A stretch of 64,000 nt of DNA from assembly GCA_023436065.1 (NCBI GenBank), contig JAEZKU010000027.1, forward strand, positions 3,570-67,569. Reading direction: 5' to 3'. The position numbers were made by a program, and so were the translations under genes. The first letter of the stretch is position 1. Each line of letters begins with the position of its first letter. This DNA comes from Bacillota bacterium (GTDB lineage: Bacteria > Bacillota > Clostridia > Lachnospirales > Lachnospiraceae). Below, piece after piece: positions 16,574-25,264 of this stretch. The notes under the pieces were generated by a model. That model searched no databases. It saw only the letters and a list, made by a program, of their open reading frames with translations, and was not told the origin of the DNA.

Positions 16574-17803
16574 ATGAAAAAGTTAAGTGCAGTTATCCTC
16601 ATATGTTCCATGCTTCTTCTGTTATTCAATCCATACCATTCGGATGCAGCTGTAAGAAATACGATACATGAGAAAGAAGGGGAGGCTCTTACGGTTACAG
16701 CAAAGGCTGACGCACAGCTAGATATAGATTCACCTTCCGCTGTTCTGATTGAGGGCTCCACCGGAAAAATTATTTACGAAAAGAATAAGGATGAACGTAG
16801 AAAACCTGCGAGTATCACGAAAATCATGACCTTGCTCTTGATTTTCGAGGCACTGGATTCGGGTCAGATTTCTCTGATGGATGAGGTGACGGTATCGGAA
16901 TATGCAGCCTCCATGGGTGGTTCCCAGGTTTATCTGGAACCCAATGAGACTCAGAATGTCGATACGATGATTAAATGCATCAGTATTGCCAGTGCAAATG
17001 ACGCATCTGTGGCAATGGCTGAATTGATTGCCGGTTCCGAGGAGGAATTTGTGGCAAGAATGAATAGCAGGGCGAAAGAGCTGGGAATGAATAATACCAA
17101 TTTCGTCAACTGCTGTGGTCTGGATACTGACAATCACTATTCCTCGGCTTATGATGTGGCATTGATGTCCAGAGAGCTTATCACTAAGCATCCGGATATC
17201 AGTAAATATTCAACAGTCTGGATGGATACCATCGTTCACAAGACAAAAAGAGGAGAAAGTGAATTCGGACTTTCCAATACCAATAAGCTGGTTCGCTTTT
17301 ACCAGGGTATTACCGGACTTAAGACAGGGTCCACCAGTCTTGCAAAGTACTGTCTATCTGCAACCGCAAAGAAGAATAATATGGATCTGATTGCCGTGAT
17401 TCTGGCGGCACCGGATACGAAGACACGTTTTCAGGAAGCCTCCAAGCTTCTAAACTACGGCTTTGCCAACTATAGTATCTATGTGGATGAGAATAAGGAT
17501 ACTGTGCTTGAACCTGTGAAGGTCAGCAAGGGTGTAAAAGACGAGGTTCAAGGACAGATCGAACAAAAATTCTCCTATCTGTGTACGAAGGGTACGAGCA
17601 CGAGTGACATCCGTAAGGAAGTATCCCTATACGAGACAATTGAAGCGCCGGTGGCCAAAGGGGCAAAAATCGGTGAAATCACCTATTACTCTGGAAATGA
17701 TAAAATCGGAAGCGTTGATATCGTAGCTCTTGAGGAAATCAATAAAGCAAAGCTAAAGGATTATTTCATCAAGAACCTAAAGAAATATTTCATGGGAAAA
17801 TAG
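16574..17803 (+). CDS. dacF: D-alanyl-D-alanine carboxypeptidase, DacF type
   Basis: About 409 aa, exported by an N-terminal signal peptide (KKLSAVILICSMLLLLF...SDA). It is a low-molecular-weight penicillin-binding protein with all three active-site motifs: S-x-x-K as SITK (with PAS before it), S-x-N as SAN in ASANDASVAM, and KTG in GLKTGSTSLAKYC. The C-terminal beta domain (about 290-380) and an amphipathic tail for membrane contact complete the PBP5 plan. It trims the terminal D-Ala of peptidoglycan pentapeptides. In Bacillus dacF is next to spoIIA; here the next genes are a metallophosphoesterase and scpAB. Start 16574 is favoured over 16553 by GGAG placement. Confidence 0.9.
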   Translation: MKKLSAVILICSMLLLLFNPYHSDAAVRNTIHEKEGEALTVTAKADAQLDIDSPSAVLIEGSTGKIIYEKNKDERRKPASITKIMTLLLIFEALDSGQISLMDEVTVSEYAASMGGSQVYLEPNETQNVDTMIKCISIASANDASVAMAELIAGSEEEFVARMNSRAKELGMNNTNFVNCCGLDTDNHYSSAYDVALMSRELITKHPDISKYSTVWMDTIVHKTKRGESEFGLSNTNKLVRFYQGITGLKTGSTSLAKYCLSATAKKNNMDLIAVILAAPDTKTRFQEASKLLNYGFANYSIYVDENKDTVLEPVKVSKGVKDEVQGQIEQKFSYLCTKGTSTSDIRKEVSLYETIEAPVAKGAKIGEITYYSGNDKIGSVDIVALEEINKAKLKDYFIKNLKKYFMGK

Positions 17804-17842
17804 TATCACTCGTATCCAATATGATAATTCAGACGGGTATAA

Positions 17843-17875
17843 AGGCTGCTGTATAATACTCATTTACAGCAGCCT
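17843..17875 (+). terminator. Terminator-like hairpin after dacF
   Basis: AGGCTGCTGTA (17843-17853) pairs with TACAGCAGCCT (17865-17875); the tail is only moderately T-rich. Confidence 0.65.
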
Positions 17876-17923
17876 CATTTCGTTTGGCCATATTATCCAG
17901 AGCTTGTTTTCACCCGAAGCTTA

Positions 17924-17958
17924 TTGACACTTGACCTCTAACTAGTATATGATATTAA
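17924..17958 (+). promoter_or_regulatory. Promoter region of the metallophosphoesterase gene, two overlapping possibilities
   Basis: TTGACA (17924) with TATATG 16 bases on, and TTGACC (17931) with TATTAA 16 bases on. The two -35 boxes are a seven-base repeat (TTGAC-A-C / TTGAC-C). Confidence 0.5.
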
Positions 17959-18003
17959 AGCAAAGTAAGCGCATTGAATAACATAGAATTAAAGGAGCCG
18001 AAT

Positions 18004-18900
18004 ATGCAGAAGGAGATTATGATCTATGGGTTAATTGCTTTGCTAATTCTGTGGATCTACATAGAGCAGCGGCTATTGATGACCAAGAAGTACCGGGTAA
18101 AATCCGATGTGTCCGGACAAACCGGATTTGTGCTGCTGGCGGACCTGCATAACCGAACCTTTGGTGCAGAGAACCATCGCCTGATCAAAAGGATTGATTC
18201 CCTCAAACCTGATTTTATCGTGATGGCCGGTGATATCATAAACAAGAAAGCAGCCAGCTATCCCGGTAACGCATATACCTTGTTGGACAAACTCTCGGAC
18301 AAGTATAAAATCATATATGCCTACGGCAATCATGAACAGCGGATGGAGCAAATCGGAAAGACTTCCGTGACGGAGCTGACGAAGGAAGAGCAGTATTTCT
18401 ATCAATCCTGGATAGAATTTAAGAATAAACTGAGTAAAAAGGGCGTTATTTTTCTGGATAATGAAAGCATCGTTATGGAATGTAAGGGTGGGAGGCTTCG
18501 TATTACAGGTGCTTCAATAGATGCCGAGTATTTCGGATTTCATACGAAGCAGGAAATGAATCCGGAGTATCTGCCTTCCCTTCTGGGGCAGAGTACAAAA
18601 AAGGAATATCAGCTGTTGATCGCACATAATCCGGTGTTTTTTAAGAACTATACCGAATGGGGTGCAGATCTGATACTGTCAGGCCATTTACATGGCGGTA
18701 TGATGAGACTTCCGGGTATCGGAGGAGTTCTTTCACCACAAGCAAAGTTCTTTCCAAAGTATGATTCCGGGAAGCATGAGTATAGAAAAAGCCAATTAAT
18801 TGTATCCAGAGGCCTCGGTTCTCATTCCATCATGCCGAGAATCTTCAATATTCCAGAGCTTGTATATGTAGAACTTGATCGTGATATGAATACGAATTAA
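18004..18900 (+). CDS. Membrane-anchored metallophosphoesterase (YkuE/calcineurin-like)
   Basis: 298 aa. One N-terminal helix anchors the enzyme; the rest is a calcineurin-like dimetal phosphoesterase with its motifs in order: LADLHN (D-x-H), VMAGDII (GD), YGNHE (GNH[E/D]), IAHNP and SGHLHGG (G-H-x-H). Family members hydrolyse phosphoesters, in some cases cell-envelope lipid precursors such as UDP-diacylglucosamine; the substrate here is unknown. AAAGGAG lies six bases before the ATG at 18004; a TTG ten codons earlier is rejected. It leads a likely operon with scpA and scpB (gap about 50 bases). Confidence 0.85.
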   Translation: MQKEIMIYGLIALLILWIYIEQRLLMTKKYRVKSDVSGQTGFVLLADLHNRTFGAENHRLIKRIDSLKPDFIVMAGDIINKKAASYPGNAYTLLDKLSDKYKIIYAYGNHEQRMEQIGKTSVTELTKEEQYFYQSWIEFKNKLSKKGVIFLDNESIVMECKGGRLRITGASIDAEYFGFHTKQEMNPEYLPSLLGQSTKKEYQLLIAHNPVFFKNYTEWGADLILSGHLHGGMMRLPGIGGVLSPQAKFFPKYDSGKHEYRKSQLIVSRGLGSHSIMPRIFNIPELVYVELDRDMNTN

Positions 18901-18952
18901 TTGTAAGAACATAAATCACTTATCCGCCATAGTCAGCGGAGTGGAGGTAAGC

Positions 18953-19729
18953 ATGAGTATTCCGGTAAAATTGGAAGCATTTGAAGGACCGTTGGACCTT
19001 TTGCTTCATTTGATAGATAAGAACAAGGTAAGCATCTATGATATACCGATTGTTGTGATTACGGAGCAATATCTGGAGTATATCAGACAGATGGATTCTA
19101 AAAATCTGGAGATTATGAGCGAGTTTCTGGTTATGGCGGCAACCCTGGTGAACATTAAGTCGAAGATGTTGCTGCCGGTAGAGGAGACAGAAGAGGAAGA
19201 AGCCGTTGACCCCAGACAGGAATTGGTGAATCGTCTCTTGGAATATAAAATGTACAAATATATCTCCGAGGAGCTAAAGGACAGGGAGTTGGATGCCTCC
19301 AGGGTAATGTTCAAGCCGCCTACGATACCACAGGAAATTGCAGATTATAAGGAAGATATTCAAGTGGAGGATCTGCTGAGTGATCTAACCTTGGCTAAAC
19401 TCCATGAAATCTTCAAATCCATCGTTAAGAAGCAGGTTGATAAGATTGATCCGATCCGAAGTAAATTCGGAAAGATCGAGAAGGAAGAGATTAACCTTGA
19501 CGCCAAATTTATTCAGATACAGGAATATGGTTTATTACATAAGAAATTTTCCTTCCGAAGTCTTTTGGAGGCACAGCATACGAGGATGGAGGTAATTGTT
19601 ACCTTCCTGGGCATTCTGGAGCTGATTAAGATAGGAAGAATAAGTATTGAGCAGGAATGTTTATTTGATGATATCATCATTACTTATCTTGCAGCTGATA
19701 TCATACAAATGGAGGAGGTAAGCTTTTAA
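18953..19729 (+). CDS. scpA: Segregation and condensation protein A
   Basis: 258 aa kleisin of the Smc-ScpA-ScpB condensin, which organises and segregates the chromosome. The N-terminus has the family signature KLEAFEGPLDLLLHLIDKNKV and IPIVVITEQYLEY (binds the Smc neck); an acidic linker EETEEEEAVDPRQ leads to the central ScpB-binding region; the C-terminal winged helix ends VTFLGILELIKIGRI. GGAGGT precedes ATG 18953; a GTG four codons earlier overlaps that site. The stop overlaps the scpB start by one base (TAATG). Confidence 0.95.
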   Translation: MSIPVKLEAFEGPLDLLLHLIDKNKVSIYDIPIVVITEQYLEYIRQMDSKNLEIMSEFLVMAATLVNIKSKMLLPVEETEEEEAVDPRQELVNRLLEYKMYKYISEELKDRELDASRVMFKPPTIPQEIADYKEDIQVEDLLSDLTLAKLHEIFKSIVKKQVDKIDPIRSKFGKIEKEEINLDAKFIQIQEYGLLHKKFSFRSLLEAQHTRMEVIVTFLGILELIKIGRISIEQECLFDDIIITYLAADIIQMEEVSF

Positions 19730-20298
19730 TGGAGCTGAAAGTGATCGAAGCACAGATTGAAGCAATTTTATTTACGATGGGAGAAGCTGTGGAGGTGGAA
19801 CGCATCGCAGGTGCATTAGACCATGACGTCGAAACGATCAGAAGAATAGTCCGCAGTATGATGGATCGTTATGCAAATGAAGACCGCGGAATACATATCA
19901 TAGAGCTGGATGGAGCATTTCAGATGTGCACTAAGCCTGAAATGTATGAAACCATCATTAAGATTACCCATATACCCAAAAAACATATATTGACCGATGT
20001 ATTATTGGAGACCTTGTCCATCATCGCTTATAAACAGCCGATCACCAAGCTTCAGATAGAGGCGATCCGCGGTGTCAAATCAGATCATGCAGTAAATAAG
20101 CTTGTAGAATATAATCTGATCTGTGAGATGGGCAGACTGGATGCACCCGGACGACCGATCTTATTCGGGACAACCGAGGAATTTCTACGCAGCTTCGGAC
20201 TACAGTCCCTGGAAGCTCTGCCGGTGATGAATCCGGAGAAGATTGAGGATTTCAAGATCGAAGCAGAGGAAGAGATGCAGTTAAAATTAGACATATAG
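19729..20298 (+). CDS. scpB: Segregation and condensation protein B
   Basis: 189 aa, two winged-helix domains. Family landmarks: EAILFTMGEAVEVERIA at the start, TDVLLETLSIIAYKQPITK in the middle and RLDAPGRPILFGTTEEFLRSFGL near the end. ScpB dimers bind the ScpA linker in the Smc complex. Translation is coupled to scpA by a one-base overlap. The last ten codons, including the stop, lie in a 48-bp tandem repeat present in nearly three copies, so the C-terminus (EEMQLKLDI) is encoded again twice beyond the stop in the same frame. Confidence 0.95.
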   Translation: MELKVIEAQIEAILFTMGEAVEVERIAGALDHDVETIRRIVRSMMDRYANEDRGIHIIELDGAFQMCTKPEMYETIIKITHIPKKHILTDVLLETLSIIAYKQPITKLQIEAIRGVKSDHAVNKLVEYNLICEMGRLDAPGRPILFGTTEEFLRSFGLQSLEALPVMNPEKIEDFKIEAEEEMQLKLDI

Positions 20299-20396
20299 AC
20301 AGTGAGGCTTCCTCCGGAAGAGATGCAGTTAAAATTAGATATATAGACAGTGAGGCTTCCTCCGGAAGAGATGCAGTTAAAACTAGACATCTAAAC
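20269..20396 (+). repeat. 48-bp tandem triplication over the scpB stop codon
   Basis: Copies begin at 20269, 20317 and 20365, exactly 48 bases apart; the third covers about 32 bases. Copies 1 and 2 differ at one base (GACATATAG/GATATATAG). Copy 3 differs more and ends in TAA rather than TAG. As 48 is a multiple of three, all copies stay in the scpB frame, each ending EEMQLKLDI then stop. Confidence 0.95.
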
Positions 20397-20410
20397 AAAT
20401 ACTAGCCAGT

Positions 20411-20437
20411 GGGCGGGATGTGAATCCCGCCCTTTTT
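20411..20437 (+). terminator. Terminator of the scpAB operon
   Basis: GGGCGGGAT pairs perfectly with ATCCCGCCC around GTGA, followed by TTTTT. Confidence 0.95.
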
Positions 20438-20521
20438 CTGTATTCTAACTTGCAGTATCTGCAATGAAACATGGATAAAAGCAATATTTTAATATGATAG
20501 CAATAATTAACATGGCAAGTA

Positions 20522-20550
20522 TTGACATTCCTGTAAATCAATTCTATGAT
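20522..20550 (+). promoter_or_regulatory. Vegetative promoter of the exporter operon
   Basis: TTGACA (20522-20527), a 17-base spacer and TATGAT (20545-20550). Its position inside a longer open frame beginning at 20494 shows that the adaptor starts at 20608. Confidence 0.82.
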
Positions 20551-20607
20551 GATTACATCGGTCTAAAATTCTATCATGTTATTTTTACAAAGCAACAGGA
20601 GGAGTTT

Positions 20608-21672
20608 ATGAATACTTTCGTTACAATACGATACAGGTTTTCTTTGCTTCTAAGAATATTTATTACAATACTACTTGCATTTCTTCTTCTGACGACATTA
20701 TCCGGCTGTTATCTACTCCCGGAGGAAGAGGAGACTATAGCTCCTCCGGTGGTACTGAAAGACCCGGTTGTGAAAGATATCATAACAGAAAAGGTTCGAC
20801 TCGGAACGATTGAGAACAAGGTACAATTTTGGGGAACCTTTTTATCTCCGGATCTACAAACCCTCTTCTTTACTGATACGGGTATGCTGAAATCAGTGAA
20901 TGTTGCTTATGGTGATACCGTGAAAGCCGGTGATGTGCTGGCTAAGATGGAAAGTGAAGAACTTGATCTGCAACTTGCACAGATGGAGATCAACCTTCAG
21001 AAAGCAATTCTGTATTATGATAGCCTGCTTAAGAAGGCTGAATTGAATGGAAGCAACAATGATTATGAAATAGAGAATGCGAAATTAAACATTGATTCGA
21101 TAGAACTAAACATTGCTAACATAAAGGATAAGCTGTCGAAGGTTTCCATCATAGCACCTAGTGATGGTGTTGTCACCTTTGTTAACCCATTAAAGCCGGG
21201 TTCAAATATTTTGGTGAGGCTTAATTTTATTACAATCTGTAACCCGAAGAATCTAACACTTGTTGTGAAGGAGAATCAGATCAGTGAGCCATTGCCCGCA
21301 GAAAAAAAGCTTATCGTTAGCTGTAACAGTAAAACCTATCAAGGGAAGGTACTGAAGACTCCTGAAGATAATCTCAATGAGACAAATGCGAATTTTAAGA
21401 ATTCATATATCATCCAGGTGGAAGGATTGGAAGAAGGCCAGGTCAAATTGAATGATACGGCATTTATTGAGTATGTGAAAGCAAAGGTGGATCATGTACT
21501 TCTGATTGATAAATCAAATATCAGAGAGGACAATGGTAAAAAATTTGTCAACATATTTAAGAACGGGGTCGTTGAGGAACGTGAGATCATAACAGGTCTG
21601 GAAGCAGATAACGGGGTTGATATAGAAGTAAAAAGCGGTTTAACCGATACCGACGAGATAATAGTGCCATAG
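20608..21672 (+). CDS. Exporter adaptor lipoprotein (HlyD/MacA-like)
   Basis: 354 aa. Signal peptide with lipobox LSGC near residue 33, so the mature protein is lipid-anchored outside the membrane. A biotinyl-lipoyl-like half motif (VAYGDTVKAGDVLAKME) is followed by a coiled-coil hairpin (about residues 120-175) and the second half (SIIAPSDGVVTFVNPLKPGS), the plan of periplasmic-adaptor type proteins that in Gram-positives work with MacB-like transporters. A C-terminal beta domain ends ITGLEADNGVDIEVKSGL. AGGAGG precedes the ATG. First gene of a five-gene operon with one permease, two ATPases and a second adaptor. Confidence 0.85.
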   Translation: MNTFVTIRYRFSLLLRIFITILLAFLLLTTLSGCYLLPEEEETIAPPVVLKDPVVKDIITEKVRLGTIENKVQFWGTFLSPDLQTLFFTDTGMLKSVNVAYGDTVKAGDVLAKMESEELDLQLAQMEINLQKAILYYDSLLKKAELNGSNNDYEIENAKLNIDSIELNIANIKDKLSKVSIIAPSDGVVTFVNPLKPGSNILVRLNFITICNPKNLTLVVKENQISEPLPAEKKLIVSCNSKTYQGKVLKTPEDNLNETNANFKNSYIIQVEGLEEGQVKLNDTAFIEYVKAKVDHVLLIDKSNIREDNGKKFVNIFKNGVVEEREIITGLEADNGVDIEVKSGLTDTDEIIVP

Positions 21673-21684
21673 GGGGTGCACAAG

Positions 21685-24585
21685 ATGATTTTCATTGTCT
21701 TTAGAAAAATGCTTCAAAATAAGTGGCTTTCCATTTGCCTTCTCCTGGGCTTTGTACTCGCCGTAGCAACAGTCAGCAGTATCCCCATGTTTACACGAGG
21801 GGCTTCCTTCAACGAATATACAAAATCTCTTCGTAACAGTCAGGAGGAAACCGGTATTTACCCCGGTAATGTACTTGTTGGCAGAGCTTTATCCGTAAAA
21901 ACCGATTCAGATTATGCCAATGAATATCAGAAAACAGACAATCGAGTCACGGACCATTTGATCAACCGTATAGGACTTCCCGTTCAATCCTCCGTAAAAT
22001 ATATAAAATCCCCTCCTGAGGATTCTAACCTTTTTCGGACAAGTAGGATTTCAACCTATACTTCCATAGCGTCACTGAGTGATCTGGAGGAGCATGTCAA
22101 TGTAATAAAAGGGCGTATGAGCAACCCCGGAGTTCAAGGAAATACCATAGAAGCGGTCGTTACACCTGCTGATTTACTGGATCACCGGCTGACACTGAAT
22201 AAAGCCTATGACGTCAAATCCGGTAAGGTGGTAGATGATAATGTGACAGAATATAAGCTATCCTTAAAGGTTGTCATTGTAGGTGTGGTCGAACCAAAAA
22301 GCAAGGAAGATCTTTATTGGTTTTTTAATTTTATCGGGAATAATTCTTTTCCTGTATTATACATAGACCAGTCAACCTTAAAACAGATTTATTTTACAGA
22401 GGAACCGATTGTCAACTTCATTACCCAATGGTACACAGCCCTGGATTATACTAAGTTAACCATTGACAGTATGAATACGATCAGAGAGTTGTCAAAGGAA
22501 TGGAATGGAGCTTATGAAAGTAAGGAAATATCAACCTTTGACATGCCTATTGTCAAAACCTATGTAAAATATACAGAGAGCGAAAAACTGATCAATAATA
22601 TCATGTGGCTTTTCAGTATTCTCGTATTTGTGATTATTACCTTCTATATTATCATGATATCCAAACTGATTATTGATTATGATAAGAATGAGATTGTATT
22701 GATCACCAGCCGTGGAGGGAGTAAACTTCATATTCTTAAGGGGTATCTACTGCAGAGCCTGACAATTGGTATTCTGGCTCTTGGTATCGGGCCGTTCCTG
22801 GGCATATTCATATGCCAGATCATCGGTTCCTCCAATTCATTTCTTGAATTTACCAATCGCAAGGGAATACCAATCGTACTTAACTACAAGACCTATTGGT
22901 ACAGCATAATAGTGATTCTGATCATAACAGTCTTTATCCTTATCACTGCTGCGCTTTTTTCCGGTACTTCACTGATCAGGCATAAGCAGGAGAAGGGAAG
23001 ATATAAGAATATCACGGTGTATATCAGGATCCTATTATCCTTAAGCCTGATTGTTTTATCCATTTACTGGCTCTTTTCCTATAAAATGCTTGCGAAAAGA
23101 GCGGGAGGTTTTTTACCAAATGCAGACGGACTACCGATTGATCCGATGCTTTTTCTGAACGCCTCCTTATTAATTGTTGGTACGGGTCTGTTTCTGACTA
23201 ATATTTTCCCATTTATCGTAAAGCTGTTGTTTCTTGTCGGTAAAAGATTTTGGCCCACCTCCATCTATACAGCCTTCATACAAGTAGCCAGATCTGCCGG
23301 TCAGGAGCAGTTTCTTATGCTGTTCATCGTACTTACACTGTCCATCGGCATATTCAGCGCGAACTCTGCACGTACAATTAATGCGAATGCAGAGGATGCA
23401 ATACGATATCAAAATGGTGCAGACATCAAATTATTGGATAACTGGGTGCATATTGAAGACGAAAATGCGATTACTGCTAATGATATGATTGCTGCATCCT
23501 GGGGAAATGTTGCAGCGCTTAAGAAAATTGAAAGCTATAATAATAGATCCGCCTCAGGACTTTTGACTGACAAATATATCGAGCCTGATTTTACTCAGTA
23601 TTCCCAGTTACCCGGAGTAGAAAAGGCTGCCAGGGTCTATGTGGAGGAGTCTACCTCAATTGCCCCTATCGCAAGTCTGCCTGTCCGGTTCATGGCCATT
23701 CATACCAGTGAATTTGGAAATACCGCATGGTTCAGGCCCGAGCTATTACCATATCACTGGTATGAATATCTGAATAAATTGGCAGATCATCCGAATGGTG
23801 TACTGTTATCCGGTTCCTTTAAAGATAAGAAGATAAAAGAAGGGGACGAGATCATCCTGAGGGTTGCAAAACAGAGTGTCAAAGTAGTTGTCATTGATTT
23901 TGTTGATTATTGGCCGTCCTTTTCACAAAATACTTCTGATCCGACAGGTAAAAGTATAAAAAACAATCTGATTGTTGCTAATTTCGGGTATATATTCAAC
24001 AGCATACCGATTAAGCCTTACGAGGTCTGGATCAAGAGAAAACAAGGCTATTCCGGTGCTGATATTCTAAAGCAATTAAAGGAGAAAGCAATTGAACCGC
24101 TAACCTTCAACGATACGAATAAGGATATCGCTGAATTGAAGCGGGAACCGGCTATATTAAGTACTAACGGTTCCCTGACCCTGGGGTTTATCTTGACTAT
24201 GATTATATGCTTAAGCGGATTCTTAATTTACTGGGTTATTGCCTTAAAAAAAAGAGCCTTGCAGTTTGGTATCATGCGGGCAATGGGGATTTCCACCAAG
24301 AACGTAATAGGAATGCTGATCTTTGAACATTTGCTGATATCCGGTTCCGCAATTCTGGCCGGTATATCAATTGGAGAAGCAGTCAGTCGTATCTTCATAC
24401 CGGTTTATGAATTATTCTACAATGCCGAGATCAAACTGATGCCCTTTAAGGTGATTGCCCAGCGAGCGGATTATATCAGGTTATACCTGGTAGTCGCTGT
24501 CATGCTGCTCATTGCTTTCTTTGTTCTCTTTATTATTACAAGGAATATCAAGGTAACACAGATTATTAAGCTGGGAGAAGATTGA
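21685..24585 (+). CDS. ABC transporter permease with two FtsX/MacB-type domains
   Basis: 966 aa. One helix near residues 12-32 is followed by a large extracytoplasmic region, three to four helices around 305-460 (first FtsX unit), more helices near 485-580, a second large outside region (about 580-830) and three helices at the C-terminus (835-955; IMRAMGISTKNVIGMLIFEH is the cytoplasmic coupling motif). This is the MacB/LolCE-like duplicated plan in one chain. Such permeases usually drive mechanotransmission or substrate extrusion rather than import. AGGGGGT lies seven bases before ATG 21685. The substrate is unknown. Confidence 0.85.
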   Translation: MIFIVFRKMLQNKWLSICLLLGFVLAVATVSSIPMFTRGASFNEYTKSLRNSQEETGIYPGNVLVGRALSVKTDSDYANEYQKTDNRVTDHLINRIGLPVQSSVKYIKSPPEDSNLFRTSRISTYTSIASLSDLEEHVNVIKGRMSNPGVQGNTIEAVVTPADLLDHRLTLNKAYDVKSGKVVDDNVTEYKLSLKVVIVGVVEPKSKEDLYWFFNFIGNNSFPVLYIDQSTLKQIYFTEEPIVNFITQWYTALDYTKLTIDSMNTIRELSKEWNGAYESKEISTFDMPIVKTYVKYTESEKLINNIMWLFSILVFVIITFYIIMISKLIIDYDKNEIVLITSRGGSKLHILKGYLLQSLTIGILALGIGPFLGIFICQIIGSSNSFLEFTNRKGIPIVLNYKTYWYSIIVILIITVFILITAALFSGTSLIRHKQEKGRYKNITVYIRILLSLSLIVLSIYWLFSYKMLAKRAGGFLPNADGLPIDPMLFLNASLLIVGTGLFLTNIFPFIVKLLFLVGKRFWPTSIYTAFIQVARSAGQEQFLMLFIVLTLSIGIFSANSARTINANAEDAIRYQNGADIKLLDNWVHIEDENAITANDMIAASWGNVAALKKIESYNNRSASGLLTDKYIEPDFTQYSQLPGVEKAARVYVEESTSIAPIASLPVRFMAIHTSEFGNTAWFRPELLPYHWYEYLNKLADHPNGVLLSGSFKDKKIKEGDEIILRVAKQSVKVVVIDFVDYWPSFSQNTSDPTGKSIKNNLIVANFGYIFNSIPIKPYEVWIKRKQGYSGADILKQLKEKAIEPLTFNDTNKDIAELKREPAILSTNGSLTLGFILTMIICLSGFLIYWVIALKKRALQFGIMRAMGISTKNVIGMLIFEHLLISGSAILAGISIGEAVSRIFIPVYELFYNAEIKLMPFKVIAQRADYIRLYLVVAVMLLIAFFVLFIITRNIKVTQIIKLGED

Positions 24586-24586
24586 G

Positions 24587-25264
24587 ATGGAAAGTATCAT
24601 TGAATTAGTCAACGTAAAACGCAGCTTTAGAGTGGGATCTGAAACCATAAACGCTTTGAGGGGTATTAATCTCTCCATCGAGAGGGGAAAGTTGACCATG
24701 CTGTGCGGTCCCTCCGGTTCAGGAAAGACAACCCTCATGAACATAGCAGGTGTACTGGATGAGCCGGATGAGGGTACGATCCTATTTAACGGTAAGGATT
24801 TAACCTCCATGTCTAAATCTGAGAAGGATGCTCTACGGCGCAATAAATTTGCTTTTGTATTTCAATCTGTTGCCCTGATGTCTTTGATGTCAGCATACGA
24901 AAATGTAGAATACAGTCTGAGGATTAACAAAACACCTTACCGCACAAGAAAAAAACGAGTTGAGGAATGTCTCGAGATGGTAGGACTCTTAAAAAGGGCA
25001 AAGCATATGCCCGGAGAGATGTCGGGAGGGGAACAGCAAAGAATTGCAATTGCAAGAGCAATCGCACATCGACCGGATATTATATTTGCCGATGAGCCTA
25101 CTGCTGAACTTGATTCTACAATGGGACTCCATGTAGTAAGGTTACTTAAGAAAATGATTGAGAAGGAAAACCTGACAGTGGTAATGACTACTCATGATCA
25201 GGATATTGCAGTATTAGCCGATGTTCAGTACCGAATGCGGGATGGTGAAATTATCAATGAGTGA
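24587..25264 (+). CDS. ABC transporter ATPase (MacB/LolD type)
   Basis: 225 aa. Walker A GPSGSGKTT (near residue 41), Q-loop FVFQSVAL, signature MSGGEQQRIAIARAI, Walker B DIIFADEPTAELD and H-loop TTHDQD are all present, so it should hydrolyse ATP. It begins one base after the permease stop and its end overlaps the next ATPase gene by eight bases. With the second ATPase it can form a heterodimer that powers the single two-domain permease. Confidence 0.93.
   Translation: MESIIELVNVKRSFRVGSETINALRGINLSIERGKLTMLCGPSGSGKTTLMNIAGVLDEPDEGTILFNGKDLTSMSKSEKDALRRNKFAFVFQSVALMSLMSAYENVEYSLRINKTPYRTRKKRVEECLEMVGLLKRAKHMPGEMSGGEQQRIAIARAIAHRPDIIFADEPTAELDSTMGLHVVRLLKKMIEKENLTVVMTTHDQDIAVLADVQYRMRDGEIINE

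Noticed and set aside
20269..20396. Repeats after scpB as a CRISPR array
   Set aside because: The 48-bp units are directly adjacent with no spacers, overlap a coding end, and no cas gene is present.
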